NCBI RefSeq assembly: GCF_030010215.1
Contig: NZ_JASCRR010000005.1
Span: forward strand, 124,001 to 188,000
Direction: 5' to 3'
DNA: 64,000 nt
Source: Tianweitania sp. UT-5YL-CI-8
Lineage (GTDB): Bacteria; Pseudomonadota; Alphaproteobacteria; Rhizobiales; Rhizobiaceae
In this document: positions 63,334-64,000 of the stretch, one piece after another
Layout of the letters: the number at the start of each line of letters is the position of its first letter
Position numbering within the stretch: position 1 is the first letter of the stretch
Position numbers and translations under genes: made by a program
The notes under the pieces: generated by a model
Databases searched by the model: none
The model's input: only the letters and a program-made list of their open reading frames with translations
Told to the model about the DNA's origin: nothing

Positions 63334-64000
63334 ATGTGCCATCATTGTGTGATCGAATCCGTCAAGAGCGGCATGCTGAGCCGCCGTAGCTTCTTCACCG
63401 GAAGCGTTGCCGCCGGCGCCGCTGCACTCGCCATCTCCGCCTTGCCGCAGCCGGCCCTTGCCCAGGCCGCGACCAAGGCGGAGGACCTGACACACGAATT
63501 GTTCGAGACCTTTCCAACCTATTTCGGCGACCAGCAGCTCTTCATCGACAAGAAATTCAATTTCAAGGAGCATACGTTCAACCTGAACGAATGGCGCATC
63601 AACGAACACACCGGCACGCATATCGACGCGCCGCTGCACTTCTCGGCTGATGGCAAGTCGGTGGCGGAACTGCCGGTCGAGGATCTGATCGCGCCGCTGG
63701 TGGTGATCGACATCCGCGCCAAGGCTGCGGAAAACGCCGATGCGCAGCTGACGCCGGACGACATCAAGGCCTGGACTTCGAAGAATGGCGAGTTGCCGCA
63801 GGGTGCTGTGGTCGCTCTCTTGTCGGGCTGGGGCGCGCATGTCGAGACTGAAAAGTTCCGCAATGTCGGCGCCGACGGCAAGACGATGCATTTCCCCGGC
63901 TTCCACATCGAAACCGCCGAGCTTCTGCTGGAAGGCTCGACCAAGGCGATAGCCGTCGACACGCTGTCACTCGACCATGGCCCCTCGCCCGACTTCGCGG
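63334..64000 (+). CDS. Tat-exported cyclase-family hydrolase, C-terminus outside window
   Basis: The reading frame opens at 63334 and is cut at the right edge after 222 residues. The N-terminus MCHHCVIESVKSGMLSRRSF contains an SRRSFF twin-arginine motif, then a hydrophobic helix and PALAQA cleavage region (to about residue 45). EHTGTHIDAPLHFSADGKS (about residues 90-108) is the HxGTHxDxPxH metal motif of the cyclase family (PF04199), which includes kynurenine formamidase and isatin hydrolase. It should be a periplasmic metal-dependent amidase or cyclase; the substrate is unknown. CHHC at the start could bind metal or be cleaved off. Confidence 0.85.
   Translation, partial: MCHHCVIESVKSGMLSRRSFFTGSVAAGAAALAISALPQPALAQAATKAEDLTHELFETFPTYFGDQQLFIDKKFNFKEHTFNLNEWRINEHTGTHIDAPLHFSADGKSVAELPVEDLIAPLVVIDIRAKAAENADAQLTPDDIKAWTSKNGELPQGAVVALLSGWGAHVETEKFRNVGADGKTMHFPGFHIETAELLLEGSTKAIAVDTLSLDHGPSPDFA

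Overview
The window is high-GC (about 60-65%) chromosomal DNA of an alphaproteobacterium in the Rhizobiales, most likely Mesorhizobium or a close relative in Phyllobacteriaceae. Three things suggest this. The rhamnose locus has the rhizobial layout rhaRSTPQUK divergent from rhaDI. The promoters look alphaproteobacterial: GGAAC-N16-CGTT of the EcfG type, GTAAC-N16 of the ECF SigF type, and an Irr ICE box. Palindromic repeats typical of rhizobial genomes are scattered through it. No rRNA, tRNA, integrase, transposase or CRISPR array was seen.

Layout. 1-5.9 kb: a minus-strand surface-polysaccharide cluster (deacetylase, Wzy-like polymerase, kinase-less GumC/Wzz, an acetyltransferase-like protein, Wzx flippase). 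6.0-8.7 kb: divergent genes (PrmC-like methyltransferase, a paralogue of the acetyltransferase, a creatininase-family hydrolase). 8.7-19.8 kb: complete L-rhamnose uptake and catabolism, with the regulator-transporter-mutarotase-kinase operon on minus and the fused aldolase/dehydrogenase plus isomerase on plus. 19.85-26.1 kb: RNA and ribosome housekeeping on minus (corC, ybeY, phoH, miaB, plsC, rimI, tsaB). 26.1-28.3 kb: malate synthase G. 28.5-31.5 kb: an accessory patch made of a frameshifted gene, a low-GC AIPR-like gene coupled to a 41-residue membrane peptide, and a mosaic of palindromes. 32.2-34.0 kb: lepA.

34.0-38.0 kb is the most interesting system: an ECF sigma factor with its membrane anti-sigma NrsF, divergent from a bufferin-type (gigPABT-like) RiPP operon. 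That operon encodes a secreted four-cysteine DUF2282 precursor, a DUF692 MNIO enzyme, its DUF2063 partner and a DoxX membrane protein. Matching GTAAC-N16 promoters face both ways, which suggests an autoregulated copper or metal-stress circuit. An intrinsic-terminator-like hairpin and a repeat lie between the precursor and the enzyme genes.

38.2-47.7 kb: a PAP2 phosphatase, an exported caspase-TPR protein, a TetR-HlyD-ABC export operon with a heptamer repeat array and an inserted palindrome, and a second TetR gene with an EamA transporter. 48.2-51.9 kb: stress and iron genes (mbfA under an ICE box, DUF1127, an ArsR-type regulator, a DUF892 protein with an EcfG promoter, a DCC protein). 51.95-54.9 kb: cysK, a LysE exporter and a GAF-GGDEF protein. 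55-64 kb: an Hsp70-like protein, hrcA, then rph-VOC-rdgB-hemW, a RHH/ParE toxin-antitoxin pair, rsmI-yraN, and a Tat-exported cyclase cut by the window end.

Two heptamer arrays of different sequence (at 8.7 and 43.8 kb) share one architecture and may represent a class of gene-end repeats.
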